A DNA stretch of 10,732 nt from Deltaproteobacteria bacterium (GTDB lineage: Bacteria > Desulfobacterota > Binatia > UBA9968), in contig JAHKKJ010000145.1 of assembly GCA_020027655.1 (NCBI GenBank), forward strand, positions 1 to 10,732. Reading direction: 5' to 3'. The notes beneath the pieces are model-generated. The model saw only the letters and a list, made by a program, of their open reading frames with translations, was not told where the DNA came from and did no database searches. Below, piece by piece: positions 1 through 6,841 of the stretch (positions within the stretch are counted from its first letter, which is position 1; each line of letters begins with the position of its first letter). Made by a program: the position numbers and the translations under genes.

Positions 1-287
1 TCGGCAGTTCTCCCAAACGGGTCGATGAGCGTGATCTAAAGCTCGTGGGGATGATTTTGGAAAAGAACGGCGATATCGTTCAGACCGGCGCCGGTGGCGC
101 AGTCTTAGGTCACCCGGCGGTCGCCGTAGCTTGGCTGGCCAACGCGGTGGGTCAGTTCGGCGTGAGTCTTAACGCCGGCGACATCATCATGCCTGGAGCT
201 CTCTGCGGTGCGGTGGACGTCGGCGTAGGAGATCTACTGCAAGCGTCTTTCGATGGTCTCGGCACAGTTTCGGTCCGCTTTGAATAG
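1..287 (+). CDS. mhpD: 2-keto-4-pentenoate hydratase, C-terminal part (5' end cut by window edge)
   Basis: An open frame runs from base 3 off the left edge to TAG at 285-287, so about 94 C-terminal residues are visible. They read like the end of the hydratase/FAA-hydrolase family: a V-x-x-I/L-E-K-N-G-x-x-V-x-T-G-A-G run, then HPA-x-x-VAWLAN, then AGDIIMPGAL and a closing FDGLGTVSVRFE. In the MhpD/BphH/DmpE family this region closes the active site that adds water to 2-hydroxypenta-2,4-dienoate, giving 4-hydroxy-2-oxovalerate. The first internal ATG (45) is not the start, because homologous sequence continues upstream to the edge. The aldehyde dehydrogenase and aldolase that use its product follow 9 bases downstream, which strongly supports the lower meta-cleavage assignment. 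The related 4-oxalocrotonate decarboxylase (DmpH/XylI) shares the fold and cannot be fully excluded from the C-terminus alone, but the neighbouring C-C hydrolase favours the hydratase. Confidence 0.88.
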   Translation, partial: GSSPKRVDERDLKLVGMILEKNGDIVQTGAGGAVLGHPAVAVAWLANAVGQFGVSLNAGDIIMPGALCGAVDVGVGDLLQASFDGLGTVSVRFE

Positions 288-296
288 GGAAAACGC

Positions 297-1217
297 ATGG
301 AACAAATTCGCGCGGCAATTTTAGGTTCCGGCAACATCGGCACGGACCTTATGTACAAACTAAAGCGCAGCCATTCTCTTCGCCCGACAATCATGGCAGG
401 AATAATTCCTGAATCCGAGGGGCTAGCGCGGGCGCGCCAACAGGGATTGGCGATCACTACCGACGGCATCGAGGGACTCCTTAACAAAAAAGATAGTTTT
501 GAGCTTGTTTTTGATGCCACCACTGCAAGTGCGCACAAGCAGCACGCGCCAATGTTGCGCGCTGCCGAGAAGATCGCCATCGATTTGACTCCCGCCGCCG
601 TGGGACCGTACGTGGTCCCGCTTGTCAATCTTGAGGAGCACGTCGGCGAACCCAACGTCAATCTGGTCAGTTGCGGAGGCCAGGCAACCGTGCCTCTGGT
701 AAGCGCGATGAGAAGTGCGAGTCCCGTGGAGTATGCGGAGATCGTCGCGACGATCGCGAGCAAGAGCGCAGGACCGGGTACGCGACAGAACATCGACGAG
801 TTCACCGACACGACAGCGCGAGGCCTCGAGCGCATCGGTGGGGCCTCCAAGGGAAAAGCGATCATCGTGCTCAACCCCGCGGAGCCGCCAATCCTCATGC
901 GCAACACCATATATGGGATCGTCGAGGAGTCGGATCCGGAGGAACTGAGGAAATCCATCGAAGAGATGGTCGGGCGTATCCAGGAATATGTACCTGGATA
1001 CCGCTTGAGAGCAAAGCCGCTGATCGAGGATTTTCCCGGCAGGCAGCAAAAAAAAGTAACGCTCTATGTGGAGGTCGAAGGCGCGGGGGACTACTTGCCG
1101 CAGTATGCAGGGAATCTCGACATCATGACGTCGGCGGCGGTCAAAGTCGGAGAAGAAATCGGCAAACATCTCAGAGCCGGGACATGGGAAAAAGACAGAT
1201 CGGAGGCTCGTTTATGA
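297..1217 (+). CDS. mhpF: acetaldehyde dehydrogenase (acetylating)
   Basis: This 306-residue protein matches the BphJ/DmpF/MhpF family in length and motifs. It oxidises acetaldehyde to acetyl-CoA with NAD+ and CoA in the cytoplasm, as the last step of the lower meta-cleavage pathway. Visible features are an N-terminal Rossmann motif GSGNIG (residues 10-15), the catalytic cysteine in VSCGGQATVP (Cys126, matching Cys131/132 of characterised members), GPGTRQNIDEFT (159-170) and the AGNLDIMT motif near residues 271-278. The start has AGGGA about 6 bases upstream. The stop codon overlaps the start of the aldolase gene (ATGA at 1214-1217). In known members the two proteins form a complex that channels the toxic aldehyde, and the overlap suggests coupled translation to balance them. 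No unusual residues were seen. The symbol could equally be bphJ, dmpF or xylQ; orthology within this family is not resolvable here. Confidence 0.95.
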   Translation: MEQIRAAILGSGNIGTDLMYKLKRSHSLRPTIMAGIIPESEGLARARQQGLAITTDGIEGLLNKKDSFELVFDATTASAHKQHAPMLRAAEKIAIDLTPAAVGPYVVPLVNLEEHVGEPNVNLVSCGGQATVPLVSAMRSASPVEYAEIVATIASKSAGPGTRQNIDEFTDTTARGLERIGGASKGKAIIVLNPAEPPILMRNTIYGIVEESDPEELRKSIEEMVGRIQEYVPGYRLRAKPLIEDFPGRQQKKVTLYVEVEGAGDYLPQYAGNLDIMTSAAVKVGEEIGKHLRAGTWEKDRSEARL

Positions 1218-2260
1218 GCGAACAGATTTCAGTTCATATTCTGGACAGCACACTGCGAGACGGCTCTCATGCTTTGAGTCATCAATTCACAGCGGAGCAA
1301 GTCGCACGCGTCGCTCGCGGGCTGGACCAGGCTGGTATCGAAATGATCGAGGTGTCCCACGGGGACGGCCTTGGAGGGTCCACGGTGACCTATGGGTTTT
1401 CCAAACAATCTGAACTGGAGCTTCTCGAGGCCGCCTCTTCGGTGATCGAAAGAGGAAAGCTGGCCGTGTTGCTGCTGCCGGGCATTGGCACGAAGGACGA
1501 TCTCAAGATGGCTCGGGATCTCGGAGCCAAGGTAGCGCAAATTGCCACGCACGTTACTGAAGCCGACGTTGCACAGCAGCACATCGAACTGGCCAAGAGC
1601 ATGGGCATGGAAGTCATTGGCATGCTCATGCTGTCCCACATGGGCTCGCCGGAAAAAATTGCCGAGCAGGGAAAGCTCATGGAAAGGTACGGCGCCGACG
1701 TAGTGCTGGTCACGGACTCCGCCGGGGCGCTGCTACCGCCGACGGTCAGGGAAAGAGTTCGCGCTCTACGCGATGCCATTCAGATCGGTGTGGGCTTCCA
1801 TGGTCACAACAATCTGTCGATGGCCGTCGCCAACAGTATCATAGCGATCGAAGAAGGCGCGCGTTGGCTCGACGCGTGTACCTGCGGGCTGGGTGCGGGA
1901 TCGGGAAACACCCCCACCGAGGTGCTCGTGGCTGTGCTCGACAAGCTTGGCTATAGCAGCGGCATCGATCTCTGGAAGATCATGGACGTTGCCGAAGACA
2001 TCGTGCGCCCCATCATGCAAAAGCCTGTGCGCATCGGTAAAGCCAGTCTGACCATGGGGTATGCGGGAGTTTACTCGAGTTTTCTGCTTCATGCCGATAA
2101 AGCGGCGGAGCAGTTCGGCGTCGATCCTCGGGACGTCCTGGTAGAGGTAGGTAAGCGCGGGGCGGTCGGAGGCCAGGAGGACATACTCGTGGAAATTGCC
2201 ATGACCTTGGCACAAAAGAATGCCGAGGTCGAGGCGAGTCCTTCGCGTAGATTGGCCTGA
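1214..2260 (+). CDS. mhpE: 4-hydroxy-2-oxovalerate aldolase
   Basis: The 348-residue product belongs to the DRE-TIM metallolyase family (HMGL-like) and resembles BphI/DmpG/MhpE. It cleaves 4-hydroxy-2-oxovalerate to pyruvate and acetaldehyde with a divalent metal, and passes the aldehyde to the dehydrogenase encoded just upstream. The family signature LDSTLRDGSHA lies at residues 10-20, with Arg15, Asp16 and His19 matching the catalytic Arg, metal Asp and base His of BphI. The metal ligands His196 and His198 are in GFHGHNN. CTCGLGAGSGNT lies near residues 222-233 and Tyr287 sits in the C-terminal communication domain. I chose ATG 1214 because GGAGG at 1202-1206 is 7 bases upstream and the protein then has the normal family length. 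The frame is open back to 671, but that part overlaps the dehydrogenase and has no homology to the family. The gene overlaps its neighbour by four bases. Confidence 0.95.
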   Translation: MSEQISVHILDSTLRDGSHALSHQFTAEQVARVARGLDQAGIEMIEVSHGDGLGGSTVTYGFSKQSELELLEAASSVIERGKLAVLLLPGIGTKDDLKMARDLGAKVAQIATHVTEADVAQQHIELAKSMGMEVIGMLMLSHMGSPEKIAEQGKLMERYGADVVLVTDSAGALLPPTVRERVRALRDAIQIGVGFHGHNNLSMAVANSIIAIEEGARWLDACTCGLGAGSGNTPTEVLVAVLDKLGYSSGIDLWKIMDVAEDIVRPIMQKPVRIGKASLTMGYAGVYSSFLLHADKAAEQFGVDPRDVLVEVGKRGAVGGQEDILVEIAMTLAQKNAEVEASPSRRLA

Positions 2261-2300
2261 GCGCCGCACGCCATGACGCATCGAAGACAGGAATGAAAAT

Positions 2301-2348
2301 ATGAATATCCTCATCAAGAGGGTCGGGGCAAAAACAACGAGGGGGTGA
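2301..2348 (+). other. possible 15-codon leader ORF before the hydrolase
   Basis: Between the aldolase and hydrolase genes lies ATG 2301 followed by 14 sense codons and TGA at 2346-2348, with AGGA at 2289-2292 eight bases upstream. Its stop codon sits inside the G-rich Shine-Dalgarno stretch of the hydrolase gene, an arrangement that could couple translation. There is no homology to go on, and an ORF of this length is expected often by chance, so this is only a candidate. Confidence 0.15.
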
Positions 2349-2349
2349 G
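2339..2349 (+). promoter_or_regulatory. ribosome binding site deciding the hydrolase start
   Basis: The purine run GAGGGGGTGAG ends four bases before ATG 2354 and its G-core (2341-2345) is 8 bases from it, a normal Shine-Dalgarno distance. The GTG at 2345 lies inside the run itself, so it is a poor start. This favours ATG 2354 and a 289-residue hydrolase. Confidence 0.6.
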
Positions 2350-2353
2350 ACAG

Positions 2354-3223
2354 ATGGCAACGGCGACAGATACTTTCCAATCACTTTTCGTCAACGTAAA
2401 TGGAGTCAAGACACGTTTCATCGTAGCAGGTCAGGGTGTGCCGCTAGTCCTCGTCCACGGAGGCGGCCCCGGCTCAAGCGGGGAATATGGCTGGTGGCGA
2501 AACATTCCGGCCCTGGCGCAACATTTTCAAGTCTTCGCTCTCGACCGCATCGGTTTCGGCCTCACGGATAAGCCCGAGGACGAACTCGGCGATCCGGTGC
2601 TCGCCAGGCACCTTGCGGACTTCATAGATGCTGTCTGCCTCAAGGAGCTGTACATGATGGGCAACTCCATGGGCGCATATGGAGTCGCGAAGTACGCCGT
2701 TGATTATCCGGATCGCGTTAAGAAGATGGTGCTCGTGGCCTCGGGGTCCATCGGAGCCGCGATGGGACTCGAACATAAGCCATCCGAGGGGATGCGGGCA
2801 ATGCGGCGCTTCGACTCGGAACCGACACGAGAGAACATGCGCGCAGTTCTCGAAGGGCTCGTGTCCAACAAGGCGGGCATTACGGACGAGCTCATCGAGG
2901 GACGGTTCAAGCTGGCAACCCAACCGGGAGCCATGGCGTCACAGAAACTGCAGCAAAAATACCGCCAGCGGCTCCAGACCGATCCGAATCTGCGCCAGCA
3001 GTACAGTCTGCTGCACCGATTGCCGGAACTGACGATCCCTACGATTATGATCTGGGGGAAGGAAGATAGATTTGCCCCCATCGAAGACCTGGGCTATCCG
3101 TTGCGCGACATGCTGCCGAATCTGCGCGCGTTCCATGTCTTCGAACACTCGGGACATCAGGTGCAAAATGACGAGGTGGAGAAGTTCAACCAGGTCGTTG
3201 TGGATTTTCTCTTAGAACCGTGA
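2354..3223 (+). CDS. alpha/beta hydrolase, meta-cleavage-product C-C hydrolase type
   Basis: The 289-residue protein has the complete alpha/beta hydrolase plan. The oxyanion-hole segment HGGGPG is at residues 35-40, the nucleophile elbow GNSMGA has Ser105, the acid is Asp238 in WGKEDRF and the base is His268 in EHSGHQ. The HGGGPG segment, the GNSMG elbow and the length (about 285-290) are typical of MhpC, BphD and TodF, cytoplasmic enzymes that hydrolyse a C-C bond in the vinylogous diketone formed by extradiol ring cleavage, giving 2-hydroxypentadienoate and a carboxylic acid. The genes for the next three steps lie directly upstream and an extradiol dioxygenase lies at the right edge, which supports that role. 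The lid region (about residues 130-225) sets the substrate and does not tell me which acid leaves. An esterase or epoxide hydrolase role is possible but less likely in this context. Confidence 0.85.
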   Translation: MATATDTFQSLFVNVNGVKTRFIVAGQGVPLVLVHGGGPGSSGEYGWWRNIPALAQHFQVFALDRIGFGLTDKPEDELGDPVLARHLADFIDAVCLKELYMMGNSMGAYGVAKYAVDYPDRVKKMVLVASGSIGAAMGLEHKPSEGMRAMRRFDSEPTRENMRAVLEGLVSNKAGITDELIEGRFKLATQPGAMASQKLQQKYRQRLQTDPNLRQQYSLLHRLPELTIPTIMIWGKEDRFAPIEDLGYPLRDMLPNLRAFHVFEHSGHQVQNDEVEKFNQVVVDFLLEP

Positions 3224-3243
3224 GCGATTCGACGGAGGACACG

Positions 3244-3267
3244 ATGGAAGCTCGTCTATTTATCTAA
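3244..3267 (+). other. possible 7-codon mini-ORF before the bicupin gene
   Basis: ATG 3244 is preceded by a strong GGAGGA (3234-3239) at good spacing, better than the site in front of the bicupin gene itself. It is followed by only six more codons and TAA. It could be a leader peptide, a start lost by mutation, or chance. No function can be assigned. Confidence 0.2.
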
Positions 3268-3293
3268 AACCTTTTAAAGGATCATCGAGAATC

Positions 3294-4409
3294 ATGTCTC
3301 AAGCACCGACTACTTTTGAGGAATGGTGGGTAGGAAGCTACTATAGGCGCTTTGTAGAGAGAGAGGGTGTGCCTCTATACGAGGGGAGCATTCTTGAAGA
3401 CCTTGCCACCTTGCCACTCAAAGACTGGGAAAGAAGGGGCGGGAAGGCCGCCTATACCCGCCTGGGCAATCAGGAAGATGTGAATCTTCAGATCGTGGAA
3501 ATCCCCCCCCAGGGCGAGCTGAAGCCGGAGCACCATATGTACGAGTCGGTCATGTACGTTATGAAAGGGAAAGGGGCCACCACCATCTGGCAAGAAGGAG
3601 AACCCAAGAGGACCGTGGAATGGGAGGAGGGGGCGCTTCTCGCGGTCCCATTGAACGCATGGCATCAGGAGTTCAATAGCTCCGGTGACGAGCCTTGTCG
3701 GCTCCTATTCGGAACCAATATGGCCCAGGTCATCAACCTCTACCACAATCTGGAATTTGTCTTTAACAATCCCTTCAAATTCACCGACCGGTACTCCCAC
3801 TCCATGGAGAATTTCTATGCGGATGAGGGAAAGCGCTGGAACCTGCGCCTATTTGCGACCAATTTTATTCCCGACGTAAGGAAGTTCAAGTTAGACCCTT
3901 GGGAGGAGAGGGGAATTCGGACATCCATTACGCGCCTGTACATGGGCAATTCCCTTTCTCAGTTACACCTACTGGAGGTTAGCGAAGGGACCTATGTAAC
4001 CGCCCATAGGCACGGCGCCGGAGCGCACGTCGTGGTTATTGAGGGAGGAGGATATGAGCTTTTGTTCCAGCCGGGCGACGAGCTGAATCCAGAGAAACGC
4101 CAAAAGGTCTTCATAAAACCCTATGGCGTCGTGGCTCCCCGTACCAATGAGTACCACCAGCACTTTAATACCGCCAAAGGCCCCTTACGACAGCTTGCAT
4201 TCAGGGGATGGGTGCGAAGGCCGCCCAGTATGAATGCGAAGGGAGAGTACGATCCCGTAGGGGCGGCGCGGAGTGATAATGCACTCGCTTACTCGTCTAA
4301 AATCCGATACGACGAAGAGGATCCCAAGATCCGGGAGGAGTATTACAAGGAGTTGGAGAAGAACGGAATTTCCCTCAGGTTGGAGCCCGTCGACCAGGGC
4401 GGGGCGTGA
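3294..4409 (+). CDS. two-domain cupin protein (bicupin), possible dioxygenase
   Basis: The 371-residue protein has two cupin barrels. Domain 1 spans about residues 60-150: PEHHMYE (79-84, with His80/His81 and Glu84 as candidate metal ligands), a following MKGKG turn and the second motif NAWHQEFN with His124. Domain 2 spans about 210-305: TAHRHGAGAH (His238, His240, His245), the IEGGGY turn, and NEYHQHFN with His288 and His290. Histidines are therefore kept in both domains. Bicupins include gentisate 1,2-dioxygenase, 1-hydroxy-2-naphthoate dioxygenase and oxalate decarboxylase, and the protein is in that size range. It lacks a signal peptide, so it is cytoplasmic. Its place between a C-C hydrolase and a Rieske oxygenase suggests an aromatic or acid intermediate as substrate (inference). 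No close characterised relative is recognised. The AAAGGA upstream of ATG 3294 is 12 bases away, which is long, so translation initiation may be weak or coupled. Confidence 0.8.
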   Translation: MSQAPTTFEEWWVGSYYRRFVEREGVPLYEGSILEDLATLPLKDWERRGGKAAYTRLGNQEDVNLQIVEIPPQGELKPEHHMYESVMYVMKGKGATTIWQEGEPKRTVEWEEGALLAVPLNAWHQEFNSSGDEPCRLLFGTNMAQVINLYHNLEFVFNNPFKFTDRYSHSMENFYADEGKRWNLRLFATNFIPDVRKFKLDPWEERGIRTSITRLYMGNSLSQLHLLEVSEGTYVTAHRHGAGAHVVVIEGGGYELLFQPGDELNPEKRQKVFIKPYGVVAPRTNEYHQHFNTAKGPLRQLAFRGWVRRPPSMNAKGEYDPVGAARSDNALAYSSKIRYDEEDPKIREEYYKELEKNGISLRLEPVDQGGA

Positions 4410-4529
4410 GCCTTTCCGTCGATCTGGTCTTAACAGACTTTGGGCCTGCTTTTTGATTCCCCGATTCTTGTCAACCCGATACCTGGTAGCCGGGCTCACT
4501 TGATTGTGCATGCTTAATCATGCTGAATT

Positions 4530-4536
4530 GGTGGAG
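4530..4536 (+). promoter_or_regulatory. ribosome binding site favouring start at 4543
   Basis: GGTGGAG ends six bases before ATG 4543, a good Shine-Dalgarno spacing. The upstream in-frame starts TTG 4504 and ATG 4510 have no such site. Confidence 0.5.
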
Positions 4537-4542
4537 CGTGGG

Positions 4543-5505
4543 ATGATCGATCATGGACAATTCGTGGTGCCTGCGACAACGCGGTCACGCCTGATGCTTG
4601 AGGTGGCGTCTGAACTCGTAGGTGAGAAAGATTGGGCGCAACGGCAGGTCACGATAAGCCTGAGGCCGCAGGGACCTGGCAACTGGCCACTGACGCTGTT
4701 TGCCAGCGACGACCCGGAGGTCATAGACGAAGTGGTGTCCGGGAAGGTCCAGGTCGCAATCATGAACCCGGTCGATCCCCTGACGCTGGCCTATCGTGGC
4801 ACAGGACCCTTTAACAAGCCCTTACCCCTCAGAGTCGTTACGGTAATCCCTTCGGAGGATCAAATCGCGTTCGCGGTCTCCGAGCGCACAGGCGCCACGT
4901 CTCTCGAAGAAATCCGCGAGCGGCGAGTCCCGTTGCGCGTCTCGCTTAGAAAACAGCCGGGCCATTCCACACACTTCTATATCAAGCATATCCTGAATGC
5001 CGCGGGTTTCTCGCTCGACGATATTAAATCCTGGGGTGGGGAGATCCGCTACGACGCCGCGATTCCTCAGGCCTCTGAGCGTCTCGGCGCCATAGAGCGA
5101 GGGGAAATCGACGCCGTCTTTGACGAGGCGATCAATCGGTGGGTTTACAAGGCGCTTGATCATGGAATACGGCCGTTATCGCTTGGTGGACCGCTGTTGG
5201 CCAGGCTGGAAGAGATAGGCTTCCGGCGCGGCGTCATTCCCAAAGTGGACTACCCGAAATTGCCAGCCGACGTCGTGAGCCTGGACTTCAGCGGATGGGC
5301 CGTTTTCACCCACGCGAACGCCCCCGACGATTTCATCACGGCTTTCTGCCGGGCCCTCGAGGCCCGCAAGGACCGGATCCCCTGGCAGGGCGAGGGTCCC
5401 CTTCCTCTCGAACGCATGTGCCGCAATACACCTGATACCCCGTTGGTTATACCGCTTCATCCCGCCGCCGAACGCTTTTGGCGCGACTGCGGTTATCTAC
5501 CGTGA
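4543..5505 (+). CDS. TAXI-like solute-binding family protein without signal peptide
   Basis: The 320-residue protein has features of the TAXI branch of periplasmic binding proteins. An early segment has a GNWP-containing loop and a VSGKVQVAIMNP strand, where TAXI proteins list the few ligand contacts. The middle part has L-x-I-x-x-x-x-V-x-L-R-V-S and a GEIDAVFDEAIN segment typical of type II binding folds. The C-terminal part (about 280-320) has PLHPAAERFWRDCGYLP, resembling the HPGAxRYYRE-G end of TAXI proteins. Unlike true TAXI receptors, no hydrophobic leader is present from ATG 4543, nor from the alternative in-frame starts 4504 and 4510, so the product should be cytoplasmic. No TRAP permease gene is next to it. 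A role as an intracellular ligand sensor or binding enzyme, perhaps for the same aromatic acid, is inference. An NMT1/THI5-like relative is the main alternative. Confidence 0.6.
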   Translation: MIDHGQFVVPATTRSRLMLEVASELVGEKDWAQRQVTISLRPQGPGNWPLTLFASDDPEVIDEVVSGKVQVAIMNPVDPLTLAYRGTGPFNKPLPLRVVTVIPSEDQIAFAVSERTGATSLEEIRERRVPLRVSLRKQPGHSTHFYIKHILNAAGFSLDDIKSWGGEIRYDAAIPQASERLGAIERGEIDAVFDEAINRWVYKALDHGIRPLSLGGPLLARLEEIGFRRGVIPKVDYPKLPADVVSLDFSGWAVFTHANAPDDFITAFCRALEARKDRIPWQGEGPLPLERMCRNTPDTPLVIPLHPAAERFWRDCGYLP

Positions 5506-5569
5506 GTGTAACCGAGGTCAGGCATATGCATTGGCTGTGGATAGCGATTGAAAGGTAGTTATCAGAGGA

Positions 5570-5596
5570 ATGAACAGGAGCAAGCGACTACAGTAA
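5570..5596 (+). other. possible 8-codon mini-ORF before the Rieske gene
   Basis: ATG 5570 opens an 8-codon frame whose TAA (5594-5596) overlaps the AAGGGGG ribosome binding site of the Rieske gene. The purine tract AGAGGA directly abuts its own start, which is too close for good initiation. Likely chance; listed because a similar stop/RBS overlap occurs before the hydrolase gene. Confidence 0.1.
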
Positions 5597-5609
5597 GGGG
5601 GTTTGTAAA

Positions 5610-6788
5610 ATGGCTAAGACACTCCGTCAAACGGATGATGGAACTGCCAGGGAGCTAGAGTATGTGACAGACCCTGACGAACAGTTGGAAAAAAAACCGG
5701 GGACTCGTTATGGAGCAGCAGAATTGGGGTTTCGTCACTATTGGTATCCTGCTTTCCTTTCCAGGCAACTTGGAAAGAAACCCAAATCTGTAATGTTGCT
5801 TGGCGAGAATCTGGTATTTGTCCGAGCCAACGGGCGGCCCTACGCGCTTTTTGATCGATGCGTGCACCGGGGTATGCAATTGTCCGAGGGCAAGTGCTGG
5901 ACAGAAGGCACGATAACCTGTCCGTATCATGGTTGGACGTACAGGTTGCGCGACGGAGAGTTAATTGCAGCTCTAACGGATGGGCCTGAGTCGGCAGTTG
6001 TGGGTAAAAAGGGAAAGGGGGTTCGCAGCTATCCGGTCGAGGAGCGAAATGGGGTCATCTACGTCTACATGGGGGACGGCAACCCGCCGGCACTCGAGGA
6101 AGACGTTCCGGAAGAACTCTTAAAACCGGAATACGTTTTTGAGGCCGTCACGTCCGTCTGGAACAGTAATTGGCGGCCTGCGGTTGAAAACGGGTACGAC
6201 GCCTCCCACGCTACATACGTCCATAGGTACAGCCTCCGCTGGCGAACTCAGTTCAACCTGCCGCCGGCATGGGCCGGGAAGGTGGAAAGTCAGGTAGAAG
6301 GTAAATACCTGATTCAACGGCGCCGGGGTCCTTTCGGCTTTGAGGCAAATTATCCGGGCTTTGGCCTCTGGCCGCGTCACGCTTGGCTGCGAAAAGCGCT
6401 GGCCAAAGCTCGCAAAAAGTTTGGCCCTAAGGGCACACCTATGATTGCAGGCGTCCGCCTTCCATGCCTTATCGTGAACCACTATAGCTATTATAGCCAT
6501 ATCCGATATTCGATCCCGATCGATGCAAAACACACCCGCAACTTTCAGATGTTGGCCGGCAGGTTTCATGGATTGAAAGCGCTCGCGTTTCGACTGCAAT
6601 ACTGGCTATGGCATCGTTGGGTCTTTCACAAGTGGTTCAACGAGGGACAGGATAAGTGGATCGTGGAGCACCTGGATTATTCGGCGCCAGAGCAGTTCTT
6701 TAGACCCGACAGCTCCATCGTCCAGTTACGTAAATATTTCGAGAAGAATGCGCGGACGAGCGATCCAATCGACGGAATGAAAGAATAA
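5610..6788 (+). CDS. Rieske [2Fe-2S] aromatic ring oxygenase, catalytic subunit
   Basis: The 392-residue protein is a Rieske non-heme iron oxygenase alpha subunit. The Rieske domain has CVHRG (Cys84, His86) and CPYHGW (Cys104, His107), the two Cys and two His ligands of the cluster. The catalytic domain has ENGYDASHATYVH (193-205), where Asp197 is the bridging residue and His200 and His205 are iron ligands in the D-x2-H-x4-H pattern; Asp348 in GQDKW is the likely third ligand. The C-terminal RPDSSIVQLRKYF resembles phthalate/vanillate-type (alpha-only) oxygenases. Such enzymes add oxygen to, or O-demethylate, an aromatic acid with electrons from a reductase. No reductase, ferredoxin or beta-subunit gene is present in the window. 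AAGGGGG lies eight bases before the ATG. It probably acts early in the pathway, before ring opening; the exact substrate is unknown. Confidence 0.9.
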   Translation: MAKTLRQTDDGTARELEYVTDPDEQLEKKPGTRYGAAELGFRHYWYPAFLSRQLGKKPKSVMLLGENLVFVRANGRPYALFDRCVHRGMQLSEGKCWTEGTITCPYHGWTYRLRDGELIAALTDGPESAVVGKKGKGVRSYPVEERNGVIYVYMGDGNPPALEEDVPEELLKPEYVFEAVTSVWNSNWRPAVENGYDASHATYVHRYSLRWRTQFNLPPAWAGKVESQVEGKYLIQRRRGPFGFEANYPGFGLWPRHAWLRKALAKARKKFGPKGTPMIAGVRLPCLIVNHYSYYSHIRYSIPIDAKHTRNFQMLAGRFHGLKALAFRLQYWLWHRWVFHKWFNEGQDKWIVEHLDYSAPEQFFRPDSSIVQLRKYFEKNARTSDPIDGMKE

Positions 6789-6841
6789 AAACAAATTCGT
6801 CGAGTTAATGTAAATCCCATTCTAAAGAAAGAGGGCTTTCT

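Noticed and set aside
152..958. Open frame of 268 codons on the - strand over the hydratase and dehydrogenase genes
   Set aside because: It lies opposite two well-recognised genes, shows no family motifs, and is a typical antisense shadow in GC-rich coding sequence.
671..1213. Upstream extension of the aldolase frame
   Set aside because: The extension overlaps the dehydrogenase gene, is low-complexity and Arg-rich, and would add 181 residues not found in the family; ATG 1214 has a proper ribosome binding site.
4410..4503. Possible promoter or terminator between the bicupin and TAXI-like genes
   Set aside because: A TTGTCA hexamer is present but no matching -10 box at normal spacing, and the weak TCTG/CAGA stem has a 7-base loop; nothing convincing.
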